From Pieris napi (taxonomy: Eukaryota > Arthropoda > Insecta > Lepidoptera > Pieridae): 64,000 bases of DNA. Positions 45,231-56,065 of this stretch are shown here, piece by piece. The notes under the pieces are model-generated. The model did not search any database, was not told the origin of the DNA, and worked only from the letters and a program-made list of their open reading frames with translations. Numbering within the stretch: the first letter of the stretch is position 1; each line of letters starts with the position of its first letter. Where the stretch lies: assembly GCF_905475465.1 (NCBI RefSeq), contig NC_062256.1:7077662-7141661 (forward strand), written 5' to 3'. A program made the position numbers and the translations under genes.

Positions 45231-45492
45231 TATTTATTTTTAATTATTTTTATCATTACTTTGTTTTTTTTTAATATTATCTCTTCTGCTCTTTTGTGAT
45301 GTCTCAGTGTTACTCATACTTTTATTATTACTGTGAAACAATTTAAGGAATCTTCTATATTTATTATTTATATTTTTTTTAATACCTTTTAATTGTTAAT
45401 GTTACTTATTGATTAATTAATAAATATATATTTTGTCAGAGTGTATGTCCTCTTATATGTGGAGTATCAGAGATTTTTATGCAGATACTTGT

Positions 45493-45715
45493 AGAGCAGC
45501 GTCGGCTGAGTGGCTTCAGCGTGTGACCCTCACCCCTGAGGTCGTTGGTACGAACCCCAGCTGTGCTCTAATGGGCTTTCTACTTAACACGCGCTCGTGA
45601 AGGGAAACATCGTGAGGATGGCATGCCGTAAGCCAAAAAGTCGACGCGAGTGTCAGGCGCAGAAGGATCACCTACTTGCCTATTATATTAACAAATGATA
45701 ACGGAACAGATAAAG
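45493..45715 (+). mobile_element. Metulj-like SINE
   Basis: Head GAGTGGCTTCAGCGTGTGAC with B box GGTACGAACCCC, then GAAACATCGTGAGGATGGC and CACCTACTTGCC. The tail is truncated after ATGATAACGGAACAGAT. Confidence 0.75.
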
Positions 45716-45774
45716 AACTAAAAGTTGTTGTTGGTTTGGTTTTTTTGTTATACATTTGACACCTATGCCTGACA

Positions 45775-45910
45775 CACAACGTTGACTTTTTGGCTTTTGG
45801 AAGGCATGCCGGCTTCCTCACGATTTTTCCCTTCGGTGCACAGCTGGGGATCGAACCTACCACTCCAGAGACGAGAGTCGCACGTTGAAACCACTAGGCC
45901 ATCGCCTCAC
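45775..45910 (-). mobile_element. Metulj-like SINE, head half, opposite orientation
   Basis: It lies 60 bp after the previous SINE, inverted. Landmarks are CCGGCTTCCTCACGATTTTT, GGGGATCGAACC and ACCACTAGGCC on the plus strand. Confidence 0.7.
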
Positions 45911-46124
45911 TATAAGTGTATAGGCAATATTTATGTGAAACACAACTTTTGACACAAATTTACAATTGTTTTTCTGATCTTTCGAGCACTTTACAGCAAT
46001 AATGGCCTCGGGTTGATTGACATAATGCGTCACGTCGGGACGGTTTAATTTTTATTTAAAACTAAAAAGCCATTGTGAATATAATAATTGTCTTAAAACT
46101 GTATAAATATATACATATACAGTC

Positions 46125-46260
46125 AAACCTGGATAAGCGAGAGTTCAAGGGAGCAAAATCTCATTCTCGCTTAAAGAGGTTTCTCACTAACCCAAGTTTC
46201 TCGCTAATGCAGGTACATGGGTAGCGTTTCTCTCTTATAGAGGTACGCAGCAATAACAAG
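46125..46260. repeat. Possible Tc1/pogo-like transposon end
   Basis: CAGTCAAACCTGGATAAGCG then AGAGTTCAAGGGAGC, repeated in diverged form (CTCGCTTAAAGAGGTTTCTC) downstream. It is similar in kind to ends of Tigger/pogo elements. No matching right end was found. Confidence 0.35.
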
Positions 46261-46564
46261 TCAGATTTGTTAATTATTATATAAAATTAATCTAATTCTA
46301 GTGCTATAACATCCAAATTTATAATTAATAAGAACCGTGAGAACCATTTCGTGTGTAACATCCTTATTCAGTACAAGTACATTCACAATTGCGTATTGTT
46401 GTCGACACTCAAATGCAATTGCAGTTAGAACTACACAGTAACCGAAGATATAAATAGACCACGAGTTAATGTGGGTTAGACGTCGCGACCCGGTTAATCC
46501 TTCAATCCTAGTCACGTGCAAGTCACGTGGTCAGGTTGTAAACAAACAACTGTTCTTAAATTTT

Positions 46565-46805
46565 CTTTACAAAACAGGGGTCAAACGGAATGCTCATCTG
46601 ATGTTAAGGGATTTCAATTCAATGCCAGAGGGCGAGTGCGTTGCCGGCATTTTAAGAATTGGAACGCTCTTTTCTCGAGAAAAGAGCGGTCCAATTGGTT
46701 CGGAAATACTTCAGGAGGCAGCTGGTTCCAAATAGTGTTGGAGACGATGTCGATAGTTGTGGAACGATGGATGTCGAGGTGATACGGGGTCTCCGATTCG
46801 GTATA
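46565..46805 (-). mobile_element. LINE (type L2) 3' fragment
   Basis: The minus strand encodes VYRIGDPVSPR-like remnants and NTIWNQLPPEVFPNQ. Plus landmarks are GTGCGTTGCCGGCATTTTAA and GGAGGCAGCTGGTTCCAAAT. It is followed directly by a SINE remnant. Confidence 0.65.
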
Positions 46806-46827
46806 CAAGAGGCTCTGTAAATAATAA

Positions 46828-46990
46828 TCCTGTGGCGCTACAACCCCATCGACCATAGTTTCGTCATGATCATTTATAATCCTAGTAGGTGAACAGAATT
46901 ATGACTTGATTTTTGGATTTTCAGAGATTCCAGTTTCCTTGCGATATTTTCCTTCGCCGTAACAGCGAGTGTTAGATGTCCATATCTTAA
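46828..46990 (-). mobile_element. Metulj-like SINE remnant
   Basis: TGTGGCGCTACAACCCCAT, CATGATCATTTATAATCC and CCAGTTTCCTTGCGATATTT on the plus strand. The tRNA-like head is lost. Confidence 0.55.
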
Positions 46991-47463
46991 CCATTGTTTT
47001 ATATATTTTTATCTCCTTCATCTAATCATACAAGGCATAGTGGCAAATATAAGGAATCCTGGCCGCAGACGCACGTCTTGCTTGAAAACCCTTAGATATG
47101 GCCAAAGCACTATCGTCTACCACAGGCATCGTCTTCAATCCTGAAAGTTGAGTGTACCCAACGTGCCATTCTAATCACCGTAACATTTCAAAACTCACAT
47201 TACATACATTTACTAAAAATCTCAAACAATATCTTGTCAACCTGTTCTATGATTATGCAGAATTGCTAAGTACAGTTAACATGTCAATAAAAGAGACTGG
47301 CCGCCCATAACACAGGGAATCCTAGTATGGGGGATAGTGCAATATATTATACCTAAATATACTGTTATTGTGAATAATAAACCTTTTTCTTTCTTTCATT
47401 TAATCAAGCCCTGCATCAACCCTATAAAAATAGTATATTTGTCAGGCAATACAGTCCAATCAT

Positions 47464-49899
47464 TTAGTCTAGTCGACAAGTTGAAAATGGAACAAAATAG
47501 AGATACTGCTCTTAAAATTATGTGCGATAGCTCATTGGATCCGGAATGACGTCTAGAAAAATGTGCTAAAAGCGTGTATTAGCACATAAAAAATTGCAAA
47601 TAGTTATAGACCATAAAAGATGAAAAAAAAATGGCATTTAGTTTTTTGCCAATATTTAATAAACTATTAATATTTAAGAAATTTTAAATAAAGATACTGA
47701 AAGAGGAGGAAATTTCCAATAAAAAACTCTGGACTCCCAGAACTCTATCTCCATTATTTATAATGTTAATTTAACGCTGAAAATAGGTCTGCGGGTGACA
47801 TTTTTAGGATTCGCGCGTGGCGTCAAAAGCGACTACGGCACATTAATTAATTTATTTAAGGTATTGAATATTTTTTTTTAAATTTGAAAAAATTATGGTG
47901 TGTTCTGAACACTATAATTAATTTATTCCCGTTGAAAATTTTCCTTAAAGTTAATTTTTCAACAAGTTAAATAATTGTTAACTAACGAAATTTTCTCGAA
48001 CGACCGACTTAATTGTAAGTGAAAATTTTTTTTTAAATAATGGTCGTAAAAATATTTCGCTTCGTAGAGCCTTTCTTACATACATACTTAACAAGATCGT
48101 GCCATAAAAGTTTAAAAAATATTAATACTTTGTTTATAGCAATTTTTTTACTTAAACAAAAACTTAAAAATCCATGTAATGATGTTAAAAAAATTTTTTT
48201 TTTCTAAATCATCATATAATCGTTTTTTTATGAATACAAGATATTTATTGATTTGCAAAAAAAAAAATTCCCGCCATTTGTTGATAAATTTTTTTTAAAC
48301 AAATTGATTAAATCAATATTTAAAAAAAAAATTTAACACAACTTTATTACATTAAAAATTTTATGAGTTTAAAAAAAAAATTTTCCTTAATAACAATTTT
48401 TAATTGCTTATAATCGTTTTTTTTTAAATTTTTATTTTTTAAATAATTAGTTAAGAAATTTTTTTTTCTAAACATCATAATTGACAGTCCTCTATAAAGT
48501 AACACAAAAAATTTTTTTTTTAATCAACAATTCTATTGTTTATTAACTTACCAATTTGTTATAAACAAATATTCAACTTTTGTTTATTTTATTTCTAAAA
48601 CTTCTAAAATTAACAAAAACAACCATATATAACAAAGTATAGAAAAATTTTTTTTTGAAATTTTTTGATTATCATGAATATTACTTTTATTTAAAATTAA
48701 ATTTTTTTTTCTATACTTTGTTATATATGGTTGTTTTTGTTAATTTTAGAAGTCTTAGAAAAAAATAAACAAAAGTTGCATATTTGTTTATAACAAATTG
48801 GTAAGTTAATGAACAATAGAATTGTTGATTTAAAAAAAAAAATTTCTGTTACTTTATAGAAGACTGTTAATTAAGATTTTTAGGAAAAAAAAATTTCTTA
48901 ACTAATTATTTAAACAATGGAAAATTAAAAAAAACGATTATAAACAATTAAAAATTGTTATTAAGGAAAAAATTTTTTTTTAAAAATCATAAAATTTTTA
49001 ATGTAATAAAGTTGTCTTAAAATTTTTTTTTTAAATATTGATTTAATCAATTTGTTTAAAAAAATTTTATCAACAAATGGCGGGAATTTTTTTTTTTGCA
49101 AATCAATAAAAATCTTGTATTAATAAAAAAACGATTGGATGATGATTTAGAAAAAAAAAATTTCTTAACATCATTACATGGATTTTTAAGTTTTTGTTTA
49201 AGTAAAAAAATTGTTATAAACAAAGTATTAATATTTTTTAAACTTTTATGGCACGATCTTGTTAAGTATGTATGTAAGAAAGGCTCTACGGAGCGAAATA
49301 TTTTTACGACCATTATTTAAACATTTTTTTTCACTTACAATTAAGACGGTCGTTCGAGAAAATTTCGTTAGTTAACAATTATTTAACTTGTTGAAAAATT
49401 AACTTTAAGTAAAATTTTCAACTATAATAACAACTGAATAAATTAATTATAGTGTTCAAAACACACCATAATTTTTTCAAATTTAAAAAAAAATATTCAA
49501 TACCTTAAATAAATTAATTAATGTGCCGTAGTCGCCTTTGACGCCACGCGCGAATCCTAAAAATGTCACCCGCAGACCTATTTTCAGCGTTAAATTAACA
49601 TTATAAATAATGGAGATAGAGTTCTAGGAGTCAGGAGTTTTTTATTGGAAATTTCCTCCTCTTTCAGTATCTTTATTTGAAATTTCTTAAATATTGATAG
49701 TTTATTAAATATTGGCAAAAAACTAAATGCCATTTTTTTTTCATATTTTATGGTCTATAACTTTTGCAATTTTTTATGTGCTAATACACGCTTTTAGCCC
49801 ATTTTTCTAGACGTCATTCCGGATCCAATGAGCTATCGCACATAATTTTAAGAGCAGTATCTCTAATTTGTTCCATTTTCAACTTGTCGACTAGACTAA
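47464..49899. repeat. Near-perfect 2.4-kb palindrome
   Basis: Two arms of about 1.19 kb are inverted around an approximately 45-bp spacer near 48655-48700. The outer ends are TTAGTCTAGTCGACAAGTTG at the left and its complement at the right. Mirrored landmarks are ATTGGATCCGGAATGACGTC (47535 and 49810), GCGTGGCGTCAAAAGCGACT (47815; mirrored with one change near 49545) and ACCATATATAACAAAGTATA (48621 and 48711). The arms differ by scattered substitutions and small gaps, so they are not identical copies. The interior is very AT-rich with runs such as AAAAAATTTTTTTT and has no convincing coding frame. It is a fold-back type element or a long hairpin RNA locus. A target duplication is not clear. 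Confidence 0.85.
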
Positions 49900-50411
49900 T
49901 TAATGAAAACGTAACACTAATATCTTAAAAGCTTCTTGTAGTGCCTTTCCACTACTGGCGGTAAGCTCGTCATACCTCTTCTTATTCTTCGCCAAGCGCT
50001 ATTCTTAAAAGCTACAGCAGGAGAATTATTTAAGTAGTACAAGAAAACTATTTACCGCAACCCTACTGAAATTGTGGGACGCTGTCTTCCTTCTTACTTC
50101 TGTCTGTCTTACGTATTTGGCACACGATCAACGATGCATGCTGATAACATACTGTTGTCTTTCGCCGTACCAACATAGTAATACAAATTAAGAAAACAGA
50201 TCATGATGAAGCTTGAATCCCATACTACGGCTACAAATGAGTAGAGACAGAAAATTCGATAAACAAATAAATCTAATTTTACCAAACAAGACAAGAAAGC
50301 TCTCATAATTTATTTACGCTTATATATATTTCGTAATCCTGTCAAGAAGCTTATTGGAAAAGCGAACCTTGAGGAACCAGTGAGCTTTAAGCTCTAGTTA
50401 TAGTAAATAAT
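49900..50411. other. Unassigned sequence
   Basis: No gene or known repeat recognised. Confidence 0.4.
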
Positions 50412-50735
50412 AGTTTGTAAGCTATTGCATAGATTTTATCGCGGGCTTAGAGCTCGGCGACCGGATCAAGAAATTCCGTAACGATATAAACCTAACAAAC
50501 GATGACGTAATATAGGTGCAGCCAATACGCGTTAGAGCGGGACAGAATGCTTACTGCGTCTCACATCGGTTTAGCGTGATCGGATAGGCGTGTTAGTCTG
50601 AGTGGTAGATTGAATTAATATCAAAGAAAGAAAGAAAAAAAAATACAGCAAAACAAAATAAATAATTATATTGCATAAAAAATGCTATGCATAGCTTTAC
50701 CGCGGCAGTCCCCGAGTGCCACACGTTTTTTTTTA
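50412..50735 (+). repeat. Unknown interspersed repeat R-A, copy 3
   Basis: AAGCTATTGCATAGATTTTA to GCAGTCCCCGAGTGCCACAC plus poly(T), collinear with 40772-41116 with a deletion in the middle. Confidence 0.6.
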
Positions 50736-50764
50736 AATTTTATTATAAAGAGAGCGCCTTTTAA

Positions 50765-50900
50765 AATTAGCTTGGACTTTGAAAACTTGGTGAGGAAACC
50801 AGGAGTTAGATCCAAAAACGACGACGTGTCCGGTGCTAAGGCCTGATAACCTTGCAAATCTGAGGCCCAGACGTAAAAGGTTGTAGCTTTGTTTAATAAT
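50765..50900 (+). mobile_element. Metulj-like SINE, 3' half
   Basis: GGTGAGGAAACCAGGAGTTA, CAAATCTGAGGCCCAGACG and AAAGGTTGTAGC mark the plus-strand tail half. Confidence 0.6.
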
Positions 50901-51252
50901 ATCGCACGATTCATTTATGGCACACTGTAGTCTTCCTCCGTCAAGTATTTCGCAAGTAATAAAGTACCTAGGCTAAAAATACTACTCAGCGGTAGGTAAA
51001 TGCGGTAAGCTAAATGAAGTCGATTTCTAAGTCGCTGTTATATTAAGTGGCCTTTAAGTGTTAGCTCTTCTATTTCTTAAACCTGTACGCTAATCATACT
51101 TTGATGGGTTTGTAAATACGTTGCAAGTACAAGTACAAGTATCTACAATGTTGATTATAAGGCTGGCCGCAGATATGCGCGAAGAACGGATTAGTAAGGA
51201 ACAAGAACGTGATAAAAAGTTAAGAGTAAAATCATTTATTTTAATTATAACA

Positions 51253-52060
51253 CGTGCGCGATAAGTTGGGACCTTCTAGGAATGCGGCTTCCCGCCCGCT
51301 TCCCCTGCACTTCCCCGATTGCGCCCGTATTGTACCGTTCGCATCGCAAGTTTTTTACTAGGATTTTTAGTCTCGTTCTGGCTTACGTCACGTAACGACG
51401 CGCTCTGGAATTCTTTTAGTTTCGTTTGTGTTATTGTTTTGTTGTTGTAGTTTTTTTTTTGTTATCATTATGAAGGGTAAACCTTTACATAGCGAAGAAG
51501 GAAACCTCGTGCTAAAAGTGTTAGAGTTTTTTGAAAACGAAAAACGGAACAAACAGTTTTGTGTACCTGTTGACCAGGTAGTAAAAAGAACATGCATGGC
51601 AACGGGAATATCGAAAACCACGTTGATGAGAATAAAAAACGAAGCCAAGCGCTAACAAAATACTTCACCGACACCAGGTACTTCTACAAGTTCTACGCCA
51701 GTAAGTGAAGTGAAATTAGTGTGACGCCACTTAGTAGTGACGAAGATTAGATATTGTAAATAATAGATACGAGTAAAATAAATGTATAAACTTAAACATT
51801 GTATTTTTATTCATTACAAAACGTTACCTTCCTTCACTTTCTGTGATACATAATTAAATAGTATTCTATTGTATTCAAATAGTGTAAAAAAAATAAAGAT
51901 AAGATAAAAAGCAGCATCATCCCTGAGTAACATAATAAATTAGGTTAAAAAAAAACAAGGACGAAGCCGCGGCGGCTGCTCGTTGTGTTCGCTTTTTTGC
52001 GGACGGTACAAACACGCCACTGTGACGTCACCGCGCTCAGGTCCCAACTTATCGCGCACG
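51253..52060. mobile_element. Small DNA transposon with helix-turn-helix frame
   Basis: Inverted repeats of 22 bp are CGTGCGCGATAAGTTGGGAC at the left and its complement ending at 52060. GC-rich sub-terminal sequence lies on both sides. The interior carries the frame at 51470-51655. At 808 bp it is too short for a transposase, so it is an internally deleted or non-autonomous copy. A target duplication is not clear. Confidence 0.75.
51470..51655 (+). CDS. N-terminal DNA-binding-like protein of a DNA transposon
   Basis: A 61-residue frame starts at the first ATG after a T-rich stretch. It begins MKGKPLHSEEGNLVLKVLEF and continues with CVPVDQVVKRTCMATGISKT then TLMRIKNEAKR. The spacing of two helices followed by GISKTTLMRIKNE is that of a helix-turn-helix as found at the N-terminus of several transposases. 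The frame stops early; a shifted frame after 51655 continues with Thr/Ser/Pro-rich sequence. A catalytic DDE/D domain is absent. The protein may be a remnant or, if expressed, a binding protein without catalytic activity. The family assignment is inference. Confidence 0.5.
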   Translation: MKGKPLHSEEGNLVLKVLEFFENEKRNKQFCVPVDQVVKRTCMATGISKTTLMRIKNEAKR

Positions 52061-52306
52061 GGTTGTAGGTCTATTAAAAAGGCACTTTTGAAAGTTAAAA
52101 TTACAATTGAAAATATTTAAAAAAAATGACTCTAGTTGGTTCCAAAAGGTTCATATGGAGAAGAATGGGCAAGAAACTCCTTACTTACACTTTTAAAACA
52201 GTTTTAAAATATTTTGTATACATTAATTTAATAATAATATGTGAAGACCATGTACCTAGTATAAAAAAAAACTGCTATACTAAAATAAACTAGGCGCATG
52301 GTGTTA

Positions 52307-52372
52307 TAAAAAAGAAGTGCGTGCGTACAAAGCACACATGTCCGAAGTGAAGCTTCTTTGTAAATTAATTAT
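52307..52372. repeat. Solo terminus of repeat R-B
   Basis: GTGCGTGCGTACAAAGCACA, CATGTCCGAAGTGAAGCTTC and TTTGTAAATTAATT match the inverted right end of 17161-20371. No opposite end is nearby. Confidence 0.55.
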
Positions 52373-52436
52373 TACTAAGTTTAAAAAAAGGCCCCACTCC
52401 ATTTATCGGTGTTTTTTGTAATCTTTAATCCATTTT

Positions 52437-52491
52437 GTAATTTCAATTTGTAAATCAATATTCACAAATATTGATTTACAAATTGAAATTA
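52437..52491. repeat. Perfect short hairpin
   Basis: Arms of about 24 bp (AATTTCAATTTGTAAATCAA and complement TTGATTTACAAATTGAAATT) with a loop of a few bases. It could be a MITE end pair or a small fold-back. No duplication of flanks is evident. Confidence 0.6.
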
Positions 52492-53389
52492 TCCGAAATT
52501 CTATTTTTTAAATATTTTATTCGTCATTTGAGATTTCAATAAAATATTTTGCATAAAATATAATATGTACATATAACGAATAATTGTATAAAACGTATGT
52601 TTTATACAATTGATTTCGAATCGGCATAATTAACTAAAAAATATTTCCGAAACAAAGTGTTTATTATAACATTCTTTGTTTGTTTTTATAAATATGTAGT
52701 TCTGTTGGTATTCCGACACGGAAATAGGCGACATATAACTTAGCCATGTGATAGATTATTTTATATGTATTTTATCAATGTAACAAAAGTCAGGATTACT
52801 TCATATGGTGGTTAAGTGTTCTTAAATTTTCAAATTTTACGCGCAATTTTATTTTATTTTCTTCTTTCATAAGGACCTTCTCCTGACAATAACAAACTCA
52901 ACAAAAAATAATTAGCGAAATCGGTCCAGCCGTTCACGGGTGATATATATATATATAGATAAGTTTTATACAAATTTGTTCGTCAGAATTTTGTCGAGCA
53001 GTTGAAGATCATTCACTAGCTGATATGTGTACGGTGACTCTAAAGATTGGACTTTGTAGCACAATGTTACAAGATTGAGTGATTATTATTTATGAGAAGG
53101 GCGTTATGCCGTGGTATAAATGCAGACGTGCTGCAGGGCACAGACGTTGCAACAATTTGTACTTTTATTGCTGGCTGGTTGAAATAGATTCCATGATCTT
53201 TTCCGAAAACTCATTTGTACCAGTCAAGCATTTACGAGGTAGACACAGGAAGTTGTAGTTTATCTTTTGATAGAAAACATGTTTTTATTTAGTTTATTAC
53301 AGATTATTTTTTTGTAATCATTATTAGATATAATTTATTTATGTTTAAACAGTATGTATAAAAAAATAAATAAATAGAAAATTAAAACA
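52492..53389. other. AT-rich sequence with RTE/Helitron-like scrap
   Basis: Near 52910-52965 the line CGAAATCGGTCCAGCCGTTC then ACGGGTGATATATATATAT resembles 3' ends of lepidopteran RTE-like or Helitron repeats. No gene is seen elsewhere. Confidence 0.4.
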
Positions 53390-53580
53390 AATTTAAAAAG
53401 TTAGGTCCCTGTGGCGGTTTAACGGCAGCATTTCCTTGCTGTATTGCGATACTTATTCGTTGAGCCAGGAAAGCATTAGCTCTGGTCACCGGTACTATCT
53501 ACCAGGCGCTAATTTAAATCTTTAATTAGCGCCTGTGCGCATGGAACCCACGGCCCAAGAGTCTCTTCTCCAAAGGGAAC
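53390..53580 (+). repeat. Repeat R-C, long copy
   Basis: Shares GCAGCATTTCCTTGCTGTAT, CGATACTTATTCGTTGAGCC, TAGCTCTGGTCACCGGTACT and GGCCCAAGAGTCTCT with 55870-56065. Reversed copies are at 45105 and 61970. Confidence 0.6.
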
Positions 53581-54481
53581 AAAATTGAAGTTGTAGGAAT
53601 GACTCTTATTACTCGCTTTATATTAGCTTCACCTGCATGTATGTATGTTTGTATGTATTTATGTATGTATGTATGTAACCGATTCCTTCGGACTCTATTT
53701 TGACCCACTTTAAACGGACAGATTTAATTCAAACTTTGTACACTTTTAAAGAATCAGCGACAATATAATAATTTCATAGGTTTATCTCGAAAAAACAATG
53801 AAATTTTTTTTAAGTCCACAAAGCAATACGATTAAATTGAGACAACACGTATTGCTGTTAGGACTAAAAAGTGGAAAATAAATATAGTTTAAAAAAACTA
53901 TAAAACACGCTTTTAAAGCACATCAAACTAAAAAGTAAAAATAATTCCTAATTTAGGCTGAAAATGGTAATGAACAAAAAATACTGGTATTATTGTGAAA
54001 AAGCGTGGGGCGCTCTATGCCATATTTTTCGTCTATCGAGCAACTTATAATTATAACTTGTTCAAAACCGACCTCTACTGTGACAGAGTCTCAACTTTAA
54101 AATATAATGTGCTTTATCTACGTATAGGTATTTGTTTATGATCTTATAGTGAGTTATTAATTATTTTTGTTAAATAATAATCTATAAATATAGGGTGGGT
54201 CTTAACATCAAAATTTATGAAAAATAATTCTGGTGGCTTTTTGTCCTTTATATATGAAATTAATTTTAAGTAAAAATGCGAAAATATAGATATTATTTAT
54301 AAGTATAAAAATGCTATATGTATATAGGTAGCGTAACCATGATTATTTTTTACTTTTAGAGGTTTAAGTTTTTATTTTGGTTTAGTTTCAAAAAAAATTA
54401 TGGAATTTCTATGATGTACTGTACTTTTTAAGCATATTGTTTTAGAGCTAATAAATAAATTTAATATACAAAGTCATTTGA
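53581..54481. other. Unassigned AT-rich sequence
   Basis: A short ATGT tandem run lies at 53635-53680. No gene is seen. Confidence 0.4.
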
Positions 54482-54770
54482 GCAGTGTTGGCCTAGTGGC
54501 TTCAGCTTGCGACTCTCATCCCTGAGGTCGTAGGTTCGATCCTCGGCTGTGCAATGGACTTTCTTTCTATGTGCGCATTTAACATTTGCTCGTACGGTGA
54601 AGGAAAACATCGTGAGGAAACCCTCTTAGACCCAAATAGTCGACGGCGTGTGTCAGGCACTGGAGGCTGATCACCTACTTGCCTATTAGATTGAAAAATG
54701 ATCATAAAACAGATTCAGAAATCTGAGGCCTAGACCTAAAGAGGTTGAAGTATCATTGATTTTTTATACA
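54482..54770 (+). mobile_element. Metulj-like SINE, full length
   Basis: GCAGTGTTGGCCTAGTGGCT, B box GGTTCGATCC, GAAGGAAAACATCGTGAGGA, GCTGATCACCTACTTGCC, ATCTGAGGCCTAGACCTAAA and a T-rich end. The best-preserved plus-strand copy in the window. Confidence 0.85.
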
Positions 54771-54834
54771 AAGTAACTATCACTACACCCACATCCCGAG
54801 AGTATATACAATTTAAAGTAATTCCTGCTGAGTT

Positions 54835-54895
54835 TCATCATCGGACGTCGAGGCAGAATACGAAATACCACCCGTATCACCTCGACGTCCGTTTT
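54835..54895 (+). mobile_element. LINE (type L2) short internal fragment
   Basis: CATCATCGGACGTCGAGGCA, then GAATACGAAATACCACCCGT and ATCACCTCGACGTCCG, the part encoding HRTSRQ...HPYHLDV at 36380-36435. It ends abruptly. Confidence 0.65.
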
Positions 54896-55175
54896 CTAAC
54901 TTTTCTGCAATAGGTATTGCTTTCTCTTACGTAAACATATATTACTAAACGATATAAATTAATCTATACACGTGGTGTGATCTTTGACCCTCGTAAATGA
55001 GTAGTTTTCCGTTTTAGTTACTATGATGTGTTGCCTACCTAGGTTTTAATTTAAATACATTTATGATAGCTGTGCGATTTGCATTATCATTAATAGTCAT
55101 ATATGTATAAATAAACGAACCTTCTTCGTTATATATGTCGGAGCAATGGCGCTGGTATCGGCTACCATTTCTATA

Positions 55176-55436
55176 TCTAATATATACAATTCTCGTGTCG
55201 CGGTGTTTGTGGTTAAACTCCTCCGAAACGGCTTGACCGATTCTCATGAAATTTTGTGTGCATATTGGGTATGTCTGAGAATCGGACAAAATCTATTTTT
55301 CATCCCCCTAAATGTTAAGGGTAGTCCATGATGTATGCATTAAAAAATACATACAACCCCTAATTTTCACCCCTCTACGATCAACCCCTATTTTTTATTA
55401 TATACATGGCAAAATGACGTTTGCCAGGTCAGCTAG
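55176..55436 (+). mobile_element. Non-autonomous Helitron, intact termini
   Basis: 5' TCTAATATATACAATTCTCG after A (55175). 3' hairpin GGCAAAATGACGTTTGCC, then AGGTCAGCTAG before T (55437). This is a textbook A|T insertion. Same family as 13672-13972, opposite orientation. Confidence 0.88.
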
Positions 55437-55659
55437 TATATATATATATAAATGTTATGTTGGTTTGTGTACGCTTCAAAAACTCAAAAAGTTCTGCACC
55501 GATCGAGCTGAAATTTTAGCATGATATATAATCCGCATCAAGGATTGTTTTTATCATTTATTTTTTTGTTTTTTTTCCCACAAGTATTGCAAAATTAAAC
55601 TTATATGAAATGTATTCCTGTTTCTCAATTCTCAAACATTCAATCACAATGTGCCACAG

Positions 55660-55825
55660 TGAAGCGGTTGACATGTCGGTTTCCTTACGATGTTTTCCTT
55701 CACGTTCGAGCGAATGTTAAATGCGCACATCGAAAGAAAGTCGATTGGCGCACTGCCGGGGATCGAACCTACGACCTCAGGGATGAGAGTCGCATGCTGA
55801 AGCCACAAGGCCAACACTGCACCGT
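55660..55825 (-). mobile_element. Metulj-like SINE, head half
   Basis: ATGTCGGTTTCCTTACGATG, CGTTCGAGCGAATGTTAAAT, CCGGGGATCGAACC and GGCCAACACTGC on the plus strand. Confidence 0.75.
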
Positions 55826-55869
55826 TACTATGGTAACAATAAATTAAAAATTTATAAACCAAAACGCAT

Positions 55870-56065
55870 TTAAAAAGTTTGGTCCCTCTGTGCTTTTAAT
55901 GCTGGCAGCATTTCCTGGCCGTATTGCGATATTTATTCGTTGAGCGAGGAAATCACCAGCTCTGGTCACGGGTACTATCTACCAGGTGCCAACTTAAATC
56001 ATTTATTAGCGCCTGTGCACGTGATCACCGCGGCCCAAGAGTCTCTACTCCTCTAGACACATTAA
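55870..56065 (+). repeat. Repeat R-C, long copy
   Basis: Collinear with 53390-53580 over its whole length: GTATTGCGATATTTATTCGT, CAGCTCTGGTCACGGGTACT and CGGCCCAAGAGTCTCTACTC. Confidence 0.6.

Noticed and set aside
49056..49320. Paired 75-85-codon frames within the large palindrome
   Set aside because: They are Lys/Asn/Phe/Leu-rich translations of AT-rich sequence, open on both strands, with no recognisable motif.
53635..53680. ATGT tandem run considered as a possible CRISPR-like or satellite array
   Set aside because: Short simple sequence without spacers; CRISPR arrays are not expected in an animal genome and none is present.
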